Shown here: piece by piece, positions 16,220 through 23,840 of the stretch | Layout: each line of letters starts with the position of its first letter | How positions within the stretch are numbered: the stretch's first letter is position 1 | DNA from: CAYURP01 sp964447175 | GTDB taxonomy: Bacteria > Zixibacteria > MSB-5A5 > SM23-73-2 | DNA length: 34,473 nt | Direction: 5' to 3' | Assembly (NCBI GenBank): GCA_964447175.1 | Contig: CAYURP010000029.1 | Location: 1 to 34,473, forward strand | Program-made: the position numbers and the translations under genes | Notes under the pieces: generated by a model | The model's input: the letters and a program-made list of their open reading frames with translations, nothing else | Database searches by the model: none | What the model was told of the DNA's origin: nothing

Positions 16220-16300
16220 TTTCCCTCCCATTTTTTCCATATTAAAAGTGTCATTGTCAGAAGTAAATTTATTTAAAGAAAAGTTATACATATTCCCTAA

Positions 16301-16328
16301 ATAATCAGTTCATATACGTTCCTGTCAA
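16301..16328 (-). promoter_or_regulatory. candidate promoter of the outer-membrane protein gene
   Basis: On the minus strand TTGACA (16323-16328) is followed after 16 bp by GATTAT (16301-16306), a four-of-six -10 box. It would give a leader of about 75 bases to the ATG at 16219. Confidence 0.4.
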
Positions 16329-16410
16329 GTCAAAGATTCAAAAAAATCCATATTGTTGGTGTAATTATCGTCAAGACCAGTTTCGGGGATTCCCACGCTA
16401 ATTCGCATCC

Positions 16411-16437
16411 GCGTAGGGGCGGAGCTTGTCTCCGCCC
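16411..16437. repeat. GC-rich dispersed repeat copy 2, perfect hairpin
   Basis: GCGTAGGGGCGGAGCTTGT at 16411-16429 is identical to 15268-15286. Here GGGCGGAG (16417-16424) and CTCCGCCC (16430-16437) make a perfect 8-bp stem with loop CTTGT. It is REP-like and lies between two minus-strand genes. Confidence 0.65.
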
Positions 16438-16466
16438 AATCTGTTTCATCTGTTGTGAATCATATT

Positions 16467-16498
16467 AAACAAAAAACCCACCTTGAGGGCAAGGTGGG
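16467..16498 (-). terminator. intrinsic terminator of the TIM-barrel isomerase gene
   Basis: CCCACCTTG (16477-16485) and CAAGGTGGG (16490-16498) form a perfect 9-bp stem with loop AGGG. On the minus strand it is followed by TTTTTTGTTT. It lies about 40 bp behind the stop of the gene ending at 16540. Confidence 0.85.
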
Positions 16499-16539
16499 CT
16501 ACCAAATTTAATACCTTGTATAGATTAATTAACCGTACT

Positions 16540-17364
16540 TTATACTTTTATCAGATCCTTCTCCCTCAGAAAGCTCAAGCTTTTCTCATAATCCTCAAGT
16601 GTAACCATCTCTAAAATCAGAGGAACAGAAATGTCTAATTCATCTATTAATTCGAGAAATTTTTCGATATCGATCTTTCCCTGATCCAGGGGGAAATGAT
16701 TATCTTTTTCACCCTGGTTATTATGAATATGAATTTCCACCAGATAATCCTTGATCTTTCTGGTGTAATCTTCGATTGAGACTTTATAAAGATTAGCATG
16801 ACCGATGTCCAGAACCGCTTTTAGATATTTCGAATTTATTTTTTCCAGGAAAAAGAGATGTTCATCCACGTTTTTCACCATGGAGTGATTGTATACTTTG
16901 GAGTTATTCTCCAGCCCGATTATAACTCCCTTTTTCTCAGCTGCTTTAACCAATTCCTGAAGGCTTAAAAGCAGATTTTCATTAGCCTTTTCCATTAATT
17001 TCAAAGAATAATTCGAGGGAAGATTCCCGCCGTGAACCACCAGAACCTCAGCCCCAAGTTTTTTTGCTAAATCTAGACAATCCAGCGTGGTCTTGACTGA
17101 CGCCTCCCTTATGGTAGGGTTCAAGCTGGACAGGTTGACATCATAGATAGTGGTATGCACAATGGGTTTGATACCGTAAGACGATAGTTTTCTTTTGATA
17201 AATTCAATATTTCCATCTGTCAGGTTGAGCGGAAAGAAATTAGGCGGGTCAGCTTTGAATTCGATATAATCTATATCGAATTTGCTAAGCTTTTCTACGA
17301 AGTTCACAAAGTCCGCAAAAGTAAAGAAACCTGTGGATACACCGATTTTGTTATGGTTTGCCAT
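16540..17364 (-). CDS. sugar phosphate isomerase/epimerase-like TIM barrel (AP endonuclease 2 superfamily)
   Basis: The 274-aa protein has the xylose-isomerase-like TIM-barrel pattern with metal ligands in order: H70, H111 in LVVHGG, E152 in GLENNS, D186 and H189 in VLDIGHANL, H212/H214 in EIHIHNNQG, then DNHFPLDQGKID with D221 and H223, and E252 in LILEMV. Such enzymes isomerise sugars or inositols; endonuclease IV shares the fold, but the DNA-binding loops of that enzyme are not evident. The substrate is unknown. It is read alone or behind the amidohydrolase gene (121-bp gap) and has a strong terminator downstream. No clear ribosome-binding site precedes the ATG. Confidence 0.8.
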   Translation of the reverse strand: MANHNKIGVSTGFFTFADFVNFVEKLSKFDIDYIEFKADPPNFFPLNLTDGNIEFIKRKLSSYGIKPIVHTTIYDVNLSSLNPTIREASVKTTLDCLDLAKKLGAEVLVVHGGNLPSNYSLKLMEKANENLLLSLQELVKAAEKKGVIIGLENNSKVYNHSMVKNVDEHLFFLEKINSKYLKAVLDIGHANLYKVSIEDYTRKIKDYLVEIHIHNNQGEKDNHFPLDQGKIDIEKFLELIDELDISVPLILEMVTLEDYEKSLSFLREKDLIKV

Positions 17365-17485
17365 AGGTTAACTATACGTTGAAATGACTGGGTTGTTGAT
17401 ATTACTTTACGTTAAGAATCTATATCAGGATAATTCTTTTTCTATGACTTTAATTCATCAGAAAATCTTGAAAGTTAAATAAAAA

Positions 17486-18802
17486 CTAAAACCATTTCGG
17501 CGGAGTGATTCCTTTTTTAGTGTAAAAGTTCTGTAATCGTTGTCGGTTTTTCCCACCAGGCAAAAGTCCCAGAAAATTCATTGCGTTCCCGCCAAGGGAA
17601 TCCTCTATTTCAGCATCTGTAAAGAGATTACTATGCTTCAAAACTTCGACGTATCCATCCTTAAATTTCTTATAATTCTTTACCCGTTTTAAGACATGCC
17701 AATCAGTGCCAAATAGGAGTCTCTTTTTTATAATTGGAAAGTCGCGGACTATCTCCTTGTAATTAGATATATATCCTTGTCTGTCTTGGTCTGTAGTAAC
17801 CCGGTGGCAAGCAACGTCCGTGTAAAGATAGGGAAATTCCTCCATCATACCGCAGATTTCTTTTACCCAGCTTTTCACCCCACCGTATCTCACTTTCTGG
17901 TTCCAGCCAAAATGGGCTAAATTCAGGCGAAGATTTTTGTACTTGGAAAGAACGTCTTTCCAGAATATAGCCTTACCAAAATCAAAGCTGGCATCGGGAT
18001 ATGATTCTATACCATACATCCCGCAATGTGTGGTGATGGGAACTTCGTTTTCCTCACAATACCTGTACAAATCCGACAATACTCTGTCATATTCTTCACC
18101 TCTGAATAGATACTGCATCTTCTCGTTACGAATAGCCATTAGCATTCTATGAGCTTCAACCTCTTTATTGTTTAATGGTTTATATCCCATCGAGTTGTAC
18201 AATTTCACTCCGATGAAACCCCTTTCCTCAATGGCATCTTTTACCAAATTCAGGGAGCCATATTTTTCCAGTTGTCCGTCAGGGTTGTTCATTCCAACCT
18301 GGTATACCAGTTCCCGCGCCGGGTCAAAGGGAACAAAGGGGTGTATTTTCCCCTGGTGAGCAAGGACAATTTGGCAGATCAATTTGATTTGATCTTCGAG
18401 CTTATTATCGGTGGTGTTTTTGAACCAGTATTCATAATCGATCATTAGAGGAACATATAAATCGATATCCTCCCAGGTCTTTACCAGATCCTTAGCAATC
18501 GTTTCGACATCTTTGGTAAGAGATTCCTCCCAGTCTTTCATCTTTTCTTTTGTAGCCCAACCAAATAATCTAAGCAATTGACGGTATATCCATCCCATTT
18601 CCCCTGCATCCAGTTTTCTCGTGATACATCTCTCCCTCATACGGTTTGCCAGGTAAGCGTAAATTTGGGGACCCGGAAAGAAATTAATCAAGTATTCGAT
18701 TGTGAAACCTCTCCTTTCAGACCTGCGCGATTGAAGATACCCATCCACTGGAATATCCATAGCATTAAAGATATGCGTATGGACGTCGATGATTGGAGTC
18801 AT
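17486..18802 (-). CDS. amidohydrolase family protein (amidohydrolase 2 type)
   Basis: The 438-aa protein has a metal-dependent hydrolase barrel. IIDVHTHIF gives H8 and H10, GVKLY gives K200, TTHCGMYG gives H259, LNLAHFGW gives H297 and LLFGTDWH gives D367, in the right order for the ACMSD/amidohydrolase-2 type. This group contains decarboxylases and lactone or amide hydrolases acting on small carboxylates, so the reaction cannot be set. An insert around residues 60-150 is rich in Trp and charged residues. GGGAGGG directly before the ATG supports the start. Together with the TIM-barrel gene downstream it could form a small catabolic unit. Confidence 0.8.
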   Translation of the reverse strand: MTPIIDVHTHIFNAMDIPVDGYLQSRRSERRGFTIEYLINFFPGPQIYAYLANRMRERCITRKLDAGEMGWIYRQLLRLFGWATKEKMKDWEESLTKDVETIAKDLVKTWEDIDLYVPLMIDYEYWFKNTTDNKLEDQIKLICQIVLAHQGKIHPFVPFDPARELVYQVGMNNPDGQLEKYGSLNLVKDAIEERGFIGVKLYNSMGYKPLNNKEVEAHRMLMAIRNEKMQYLFRGEEYDRVLSDLYRYCEENEVPITTHCGMYGIESYPDASFDFGKAIFWKDVLSKYKNLRLNLAHFGWNQKVRYGGVKSWVKEICGMMEEFPYLYTDVACHRVTTDQDRQGYISNYKEIVRDFPIIKKRLLFGTDWHVLKRVKNYKKFKDGYVEVLKHSNLFTDAEIEDSLGGNAMNFLGLLPGGKNRQRLQNFYTKKGITPPKWF

Positions 18803-18904
18803 CTTACCCTCCCTGTTAAATTGTAGTTGATTTATTTCATAATTTGTTTTTTATATTTTACCCCTCGATTTTGAAATATGCCCTGCATAGGCTCATCCGC
18901 AATA

Positions 18905-18994
18905 AAAAATTACAACGAATCCTGATTTCAGTCAAGCAAAATCTTCTTTTCGAGGAATTAATCAGCTTCGGCAAATCCTATTACCGAAGCATCG
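18905..18994. repeat. GCTTCGG-hairpin dispersed repeat, copy 1
   Basis: About 90 bases that align well with 22604-22692. The core ATTAATCAGCTTCGG is followed by a 12-base loop and CCGAAGC, giving a perfect 7-bp stem (18965-18971 with 18984-18990). It lies between the stop of the MFS gene and the start of the amidohydrolase gene. Confidence 0.65.
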
Positions 18995-19024
18995 AAAACA
19001 CGACGTTAGGTGAAACTGCATTTG

Positions 19025-20368
19025 CTATTTTTCTGGCGGAACAGTTAATTCCGTTGCTGACTGAATTCCTGAAGCCACTTCCGAAATGATACCCAATCTG
19101 ACATATATCGGATGAACGATTTTTCTCAACTCGGAAAGTTTGCTGGCGAAGACAGCAGCACCTAAAACGCACGAGATACCGCCTATTATCAAAGTATTGG
19201 GCGCACCTAAGCTACTTGCCAGCGCGCCTGCCAATAAGCTGCCAAAAGGGGCTGTGCCTACAAATGCCATGGCAAAAAAGCTCATAACCCGACCCCGTTT
19301 ATCATCATCCACAATGGTTTGTAAAATTGTGTTACTGGAAGCCATCTGGATTATCATTCCCAGACCGGTTATTAACATTAATGCCAAAGAAAGGTAGAGG
19401 AACCGGGATAAAGAAAATGCAATGAGTCCAAAGCCAAAGACAGCCGCAGATAGAGGAATAATTTTCCCCAACCCTAAAATACTTTTTCTGGACGCCAGAT
19501 AGAGGGCACCTGCCAGAGCACCTATACCCGAAGCACCCATGAGAAAACCGAAGGTGTGAGAGCCACCGTGAAGAATCTCCTTAGCGAAAACGGGCATAAG
19601 CACTGCATAAGGCATTCCCATTAAACTCACCAATCCCAGTAACAGTATAATGGATCTTATAGGTGCAAAACCAAAGACATAAGAAAACCCTTCTTTCAGC
19701 CCTTGCAAAACCCGAGCCTCTTGGATTTTTGCTTTTTTGGGTGTGATTTTCATCATCAACAGAGATTCAATAACAAAGAGGTAGCTTAACCCATTAATGA
19801 GAAAACAGGTCCCCTCGCCCGTGGCAGCAATTAGTACCCCGGCTATGGAAGGCCCAAGCAACCTGGCACTGTTAACCATTGAGGAGTTCAAGGCAATTGC
19901 ATTCCCTAAATCCTCCCTTTTTTCGACCATCTCTACCACAAATGCCTGGCGGGCTGGCATATCAAAGGCATTAACAAAACCAAGGAATATACTTAAAAGT
20001 ATGATGTGCCAGACCTGAATAGCTCCGGTAAAAAAGAGAAACGACAAAACTAAAGCCTGTACCATAGCCAGTATTTGAGTAGCAATCAAAATGTGATAGC
20101 GATTCCATCGATCGGTCAGCACTCCGGTAAAAGGAGTTAACAAGAAAGTCGGAATTTGACCCGCAAAACCAACCAGGCCCAATAAGAATGCGGAACCTGT
20201 AAGACGATACACCAGCCAGGGCAAAGCCAGACGCTGGATCCATGTTCCAATCAGCGAGATGCTTTGTCCCATGAAAAAGAGACGATAATTTCTATACCGA
20301 AGCGAACGAAAGATAATTCTAAAGCCTTTTAGATCAGCAGCCTGATATTTATCGGACCTTGTTTTCAT
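19025..20368 (-). CDS. MFS transporter, EntS/MFS_3-like exporter
   Basis: The 447-aa integral membrane protein has about 12 predicted helices. The N-terminal SLRYRNYRLFFMGQSISLIG and WIQRLALPWLVYRLTGSA, the loop GVLTDRWNRY between helices 2 and 3, and NAFDMPARQAFVVEMV after helix 4 are typical of the MFS_3 group, to which the enterobactin exporter EntS belongs. It uses the proton gradient to move small molecules, usually outwards; the cargo is unknown. No siderophore or antibiotic synthesis gene is near. Only a weak GATGGG precedes the ATG. The 490 bp upstream hold two dispersed repeats. Confidence 0.88.
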   Translation of the reverse strand: MKTRSDKYQAADLKGFRIIFRSLRYRNYRLFFMGQSISLIGTWIQRLALPWLVYRLTGSAFLLGLVGFAGQIPTFLLTPFTGVLTDRWNRYHILIATQILAMVQALVLSFLFFTGAIQVWHIILLSIFLGFVNAFDMPARQAFVVEMVEKREDLGNAIALNSSMVNSARLLGPSIAGVLIAATGEGTCFLINGLSYLFVIESLLMMKITPKKAKIQEARVLQGLKEGFSYVFGFAPIRSIILLLGLVSLMGMPYAVLMPVFAKEILHGGSHTFGFLMGASGIGALAGALYLASRKSILGLGKIIPLSAAVFGFGLIAFSLSRFLYLSLALMLITGLGMIIQMASSNTILQTIVDDDKRGRVMSFFAMAFVGTAPFGSLLAGALASSLGAPNTLIIGGISCVLGAAVFASKLSELRKIVHPIYVRLGIISEVASGIQSATELTVPPEK

Positions 20369-20451
20369 TTAACCCATCTATATCCAAAACTGCGAAAACT
20401 GGCTAATATAACTTTTCTTAAGCTTTACGCTCTCTTTTAATTTCAACCTGT

Positions 20452-20494
20452 TTCAGCACCAACCAATTATATAGATAATTCTACAAAAAGCATT
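20452..20494. repeat. AGCACCAACCAAT dispersed repeat, copy 1
   Basis: TTCAGCACCAACCAAT at 20452-20467 and CAAAAAGCATT at 20484-20494 recur as TTCAGCACCAACCAAT and CAAAAAGTATT at 25250-25292 with exactly the same 32-base offset. Similarity weakly extends to the left into CTTTTAAT. Confidence 0.6.
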
Positions 20495-20570
20495 GTTTAA
20501 TCCTAAGCAAGATACGAGGGATTTAATTCAAAAACAATGGATTTCTTAAATATGCCTTATCAGTAAAAAA

Positions 20571-20683
20571 TGTCATTCTGATCCCGCCTTTGGCGGGAGA
20601 AGAATCTCATATTTGCCACTTATTGAGTTTGTTAGATTCTTCACGGAGCCCGCCTGAGTGAAACGAATGGGTTCAGAATGACA
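20571..20683. mobile_element. MITE-like element, copy A (113 bp, no coding capacity)
   Basis: TGTCATTCTGA (20571-20581) and TCAGAATGACA (20673-20683) are perfect 11-bp terminal inverted repeats. Inside are the hairpin CCCGCC-TTT-GGCGGG (20583-20597) and the inverted pair GAAGAATCT (20599-20607) and AGATTCTTC (20634-20642), so almost the whole element can fold. A related copy lies at 22730-22829. No transposase is seen in the window. Confidence 0.7.
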
Positions 20684-20858
20684 GAAGGATCAGTTGATTG
20701 TCTTAGGACACGTTCAGCTGTTATATGATGAAATCTTGCAGCTTTGTTATATTCTTGTTGTTTATATGTATCCTCCAAAGCGGTGTGTAACTGTATAACA
20801 AAAGTCAGCCGCTGAGGGGCACATACCTAAGCTCTATAGTAATAGTGTGTTTGAACTG

Positions 20859-22556
20859 CTATGGAACAGGTATTGATATAACCCGCGGAGAGTAGATCTG
20901 CATGTCGGAGAGTAACTCGAAAAAATCAGTTGAGTTACAGTCATAGGTAATCAGAAGTCTTTTATTTTTCTTATCGTAAAATTGAATGTGCTCTCTCCCT
21001 TCGTAACAAAAGAGATTCTTGTCGTACTTAGCCGAATCAGGGGATTGCTCAGGGGTAGTGTAGATAACCGTTGCTTCAGACCATGGACCAGTGAGTTCGG
21101 GAGCAGTGTGCACAACAATCTTATTACTCAAAAAACTGGGTCCGTAAATCATGACCCATCGATTCAAATCCGCATGATAACGAACGCTGCCACCGCTGGG
21201 ACTTATGACATCTTTCATTACTGGATATGCATCCTCTGGATTTAGACCCTGGTTCCAGGACATATCCTTTGCCAGATATTCCACATATTCCTTCGGATTG
21301 TAAAGCTGTGCCAGGGGCAAGCGTATAAGAAACGTCTTTTCCCCTGGTTGACCGATAAAGACATACAAATGCTCACTCTGTTTTACCAGACATCTCCAGT
21401 TACCAGTATCGAAAACTGAAGACCACGCTATGAGCTCAACCATCCATTTATCCGCGGTTGCCGTTTTATAATTCGATATCCTGGCCAGGGTTGCGCCTAT
21501 ATGTGAAAAATTGAATAATTCATCCGGAGCCGCACCATATTTAGGACCCACCTTGTTTAGTGCCACATACAGGTCGTTTTTGTAAGCAAACACCTCCTCA
21601 GGCCAGTATTTGTATCGATCGGTATGGGATTCAAAAAAAGGCTGCGGGTTATCTGTATATTGGTTTTTCCAGAAATACGCAATGCGCCATCCTTTTTCCT
21701 TATCACATGTAGAAATCGCTATGCTATTGGGGATAATATCAGAGCCCTGGCGTGAGCGCTGATCTTTCGTGCCAACAAAAGTATCAGAAAATATCCACAG
21801 GACCTGTGTTTTTGATAAGGGAATTGATATCGCAGCGTCTCCTCCAAGCCACCCATCTTTATAAGGAAAGCTTGGCTCACATTTCGGAAAAACCGTCGCA
21901 AAATTACAATTCGAATAATCCTCAAAATCAATCTCAGCAGTTAAACCAGAGCTCTTGTCCCTTGCTGGAGAGGTAAGCACAGTATCTGATTTCAGTCGAA
22001 AAAACAGACCTGGGGCATCAAAAAAGTTCTCTTCGTTGTGATACTTCAAAAATATCTCGCGCAAGTCCTCGGTTGAAGCAGTAAGCAACATACCTTTCTC
22101 AGACCATTGGTAATCCTGAATCAATCTTTTTTTAACTGCCATATTATAAAACCAGCCATAGCTCAGAGAGGCAGCACGCAATGTGTCCTCATCAATCGAA
22201 ATGCCGTAAAAACTATGAGTTCTAACGAAATGGTATCGGTAGAGATTATAGTCCTTTTCAAGTGATTGTGTAAAAATATCCAATATAAGCTGGTCAGCAA
22301 TCCGGGTAAGAACTGCTTCAAATTCGAAAGAATTTCCTTTAACAGTGTGGACAAGACGATAAAAGTTGTCCCCTGAGCGTCGAAAAGTGAAGGTATCGCC
22401 AGATTCAGCATACCACGTGCCATTCAATGCTGATTCTACCACTATATTTTTATCAGTAAACAATGGTCGCAATGACATCACTTCTTCAGCATTGGCAATC
22501 AGATGGGAGATAAACACAGCCAGAGTTGTCAGAATTATATATTTAAATTTGAGCAT
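20859..22556 (-). CDS. secreted protein with DUF4185 beta-propeller-like domain
   Basis: The 565-aa protein has a signal peptide (residues 1-23, ending LIANA). Residues about 40-175 form a separate domain of unknown type (LNGTWYAESGDTFTFRR, then a beta-rich stretch and a helical end). From about 232 the DUF4185 pattern begins: GWLGGDAAISIPL, LWIFSDTFVG, a long loop, then GGSVRYHADLNRWVMIYGP and TAPELTGPWSEATVIYTTP. These resemble the five-bladed propellers of GH43-like glycosidases, and DUF4185 proteins are suspected of acting on carbohydrates, but that is not demonstrated. It is probably periplasmic or extracellular. The gene stands alone with repeats on both sides and no visible ribosome-binding site. 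Confidence 0.75.
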   Translation of the reverse strand: MLKFKYIILTTLAVFISHLIANAEEVMSLRPLFTDKNIVVESALNGTWYAESGDTFTFRRSGDNFYRLVHTVKGNSFEFEAVLTRIADQLILDIFTQSLEKDYNLYRYHFVRTHSFYGISIDEDTLRAASLSYGWFYNMAVKKRLIQDYQWSEKGMLLTASTEDLREIFLKYHNEENFFDAPGLFFRLKSDTVLTSPARDKSSGLTAEIDFEDYSNCNFATVFPKCEPSFPYKDGWLGGDAAISIPLSKTQVLWIFSDTFVGTKDQRSRQGSDIIPNSIAISTCDKEKGWRIAYFWKNQYTDNPQPFFESHTDRYKYWPEEVFAYKNDLYVALNKVGPKYGAAPDELFNFSHIGATLARISNYKTATADKWMVELIAWSSVFDTGNWRCLVKQSEHLYVFIGQPGEKTFLIRLPLAQLYNPKEYVEYLAKDMSWNQGLNPEDAYPVMKDVISPSGGSVRYHADLNRWVMIYGPSFLSNKIVVHTAPELTGPWSEATVIYTTPEQSPDSAKYDKNLFCYEGREHIQFYDKKNKRLLITYDCNSTDFFELLSDMQIYSPRVISIPVP

Positions 22557-22603
22557 GTGATCTTATAATTAACTCGTCAGCTAACGCAGGTTTATCTGTG
22601 TCA

Positions 22604-22692
22604 TAAAATTACAATCACTGCGAATTTTAGGCAAGTGAAATCTTTTTCTGAGGTATTAATCAGTTTCGGCAGTTCCTACTACCGAAGCATCG
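22604..22692. repeat. GCTTCGG-hairpin dispersed repeat, copy 2
   Basis: Aligns along its whole length with 18905-18994. The stem is GTTTCGG with CCGAAGC, where C-to-T leaves a G-U pair, around a 12-base loop of similar sequence. It abuts the MITE-like elements at 22698. Confidence 0.65.
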
Positions 22693-22697
22693 GTAAA

Positions 22698-22729
22698 TGT
22701 CATTCTGAGTCCTGCAATATCAGAAAAAA
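22698..22729. mobile_element. truncated MITE-like end
   Basis: TGTCATTCTGA at 22698-22708 is the left end of the same element as at 20571 and 22730, but after about 20 bases it is broken off by the full copy that starts at 22730. This looks like insertion into, or next to, an older copy. Confidence 0.5.
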
Positions 22730-22829
22730 TGTCATTCTGATCCCGCCTTTGGCGGGAGAAGAATCTCAGATTTGTTACACATTGAGTTTATTAGATCCTT
22801 CCCCCGCTAAATGCGGAGTCAGGATGACA
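22730..22829. mobile_element. MITE-like element, copy B (100 bp, no coding capacity)
   Basis: TGTCATTCTGA (22730-22740) and TCAGGATGACA (22819-22829) are terminal inverted repeats with one mismatch. The internal hairpin CCCGCC-TTT-GGCGGG (22742-22756) and GAAGAATCT/AGATCCTTC pair are shared with copy A, and the first 40 or so bases are nearly identical. The right inner part differs from copy A and is shorter. Confidence 0.7.
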
Positions 22830-22847
22830 GAAGGGGCGAGTCTATTG

Positions 22848-23192
22848 TTACGTTTCAATATTTCTTATTGGAATCCATCCGTATTCACCAGTGGATTTTT
22901 TTGACCAGGCCCAGCCGTTTACGAATTCATAAACAATAACTTCATCACCCGCCTTTACATCCAGTTCATTAGCATTATAATCGCAGAGCACAGTCGCTGT
23001 ATCTCCTAAAATTTTCAAATATTGTTTGGGCACCCATCCTTTTTTACCATTCTTGGTTTTACATTCAATCCAATTGGGCCAATCAGGATCCTCTGAATAT
23101 TCCTGACCAACAAAGACCTTTTCACCTTTCTTCAAAATAATCGGGTCAGGGAAAGATGATTTATGGTCTTTTATGATTTTGTAGGTTTTCAT
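22848..23192 (-). CDS. small protein with two SH3-like domains
   Basis: The 114-aa protein appears to consist of two SH3-type beta barrels and little else. Residues about 8-60 have LKKGEKVFVGQEY, WIECKTKNGKKGWVPKQYL. Residues about 66-114 have VLCDYNANELDVKAGDEV, NGWAWSKKSTGEYGWIPIRNIE. The order DYxAxELxxxxGDxxxVxxxxxxWxxxxxxGxxGxxP is like that of eukaryotic SH3 domains and is closer to those than the usual cell-wall SH3b. There is no signal peptide, so it should be cytoplasmic and may act as a protein-binding adaptor; its partners are unknown. It stands at the edge of a patch of orphan genes and has no clear ribosome-binding site. Confidence 0.7.
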   Translation of the reverse strand: MKTYKIIKDHKSSFPDPIILKKGEKVFVGQEYSEDPDWPNWIECKTKNGKKGWVPKQYLKILGDTATVLCDYNANELDVKAGDEVIVYEFVNGWAWSKKSTGEYGWIPIRNIET

Positions 23193-23230
23193 CTTTTCGA
23201 TGCATCGGCACTAAGAAATTCCAGTGCGAA

Positions 23231-23270
23231 GGGATTAATCAGCTTCAGCAATTCATATTAGCGAAGCATT
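23231..23270. repeat. GCTTCGG-hairpin dispersed repeat, copy 3 (degenerate, short)
   Basis: GGATTAATCAGCTTCAGC, then a loop-like stretch and GCGAAGCATT, correspond to the core of the copies at 18905 and 22604. Only five of the seven stem pairs remain. Confidence 0.5.
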
Positions 23271-23293
23271 AAGAAAGGTGCAGCCATGAGGAG

Positions 23294-23788
23294 TCAGGTG
23301 TTTGGTTGTAATATACTAGACCACATTCTTATGACTTCATCCAACGCTTTAATTAATTTTATTTTTTGAGAATCTTTTGTAGTGTAAATAACTACAGGTT
23401 TCCCGTCATCATCTTCGCCACACCCATCAATTGAAACCTTATCTTTTTCAAATATTATCTTTTCGATACAACGGGTAGAAGCGATGGTCACATGCGTTTT
23501 ATAAATCTTTGTGTATAGGTGTTTGTATGCATTAGCTATTGACTGAATATCTACAAAATATTTTGATTTGCTCTCCAAATATTTTAGAAAATCATCTCGA
23601 TCTTTAAACCTTGAAATTTTGCTTGGATCGTTTTTTTTGTAGTAGTTAAAGTATTGATCTGCCATGTGAAATAAACTGACCGCAGCATTTATGCCTTTTC
23701 TGACATTGGCCTCATCGCGTTCATCACAAAAGTCATTGTAATTACCTTCAACAAATGCACTGAAAAAATCATGAGGATTCATACCCAT
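23294..23788 (-). CDS. hypothetical protein, 164 aa
   Basis: I do not recognise this protein with certainty. The N-terminal two thirds are helical with the look of a small helix-bundle domain (FCDERDEANVRKGINAAVSL, then DQYFNYYKK and DIQSIANAYKHLYTKIY). The C-terminal part is strand-rich (KPVVIYTTKDSQKI) and ends in another helix. HEPN-like folds have similar helices, but the R-x4-6-H motif is not seen. AAGGAG with good spacing supports the ATG at 23788. It is 52 bp downstream of the zinc-ribbon gene and may be co-transcribed with it. Confidence 0.6.
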   Translation of the reverse strand: MGMNPHDFFSAFVEGNYNDFCDERDEANVRKGINAAVSLFHMADQYFNYYKKNDPSKISRFKDRDDFLKYLESKSKYFVDIQSIANAYKHLYTKIYKTHVTIASTRCIEKIIFEKDKVSIDGCGEDDDGKPVVIYTTKDSQKIKLIKALDEVIRMWSSILQPNT

Positions 23789-23840
23789 ATCTGTACTCCT
23801 TTCTTTTTACAGCATTTTTAGACAAACAACATCATAAGCA

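Larger units (their letters stand above)
20369..20858. other. 490-bp intergenic region with two repeat elements
   Basis: The region between the DUF4185 gene and the MFS gene, both on the minus strand, has no convincing gene. It contains the AGCACCAACCAAT repeat (20452-20494) and the MITE-like element (20571-20683). The rest is A+T-rich with no clear promoter motif. Confidence 0.7.

Noticed and set aside
16220..16291. Longer start (16291) for the outer-membrane protein
   Set aside because: It would put 24 polar residues in front of a clear signal peptide; the ATG at 16219 has GGGAGGG just upstream.
18844..19089. Plus-strand 81-aa reading frame near the MFS gene end
   Set aside because: It is mostly the GCTTCGG repeat plus antisense of the MFS gene 3' end, so it is not a credible gene.
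22635..22904. Plus-strand 89-aa reading frame over the repeat nest
   Set aside because: It is made from the hairpin repeat and MITE-like elements and then runs antisense into the SH3 gene.
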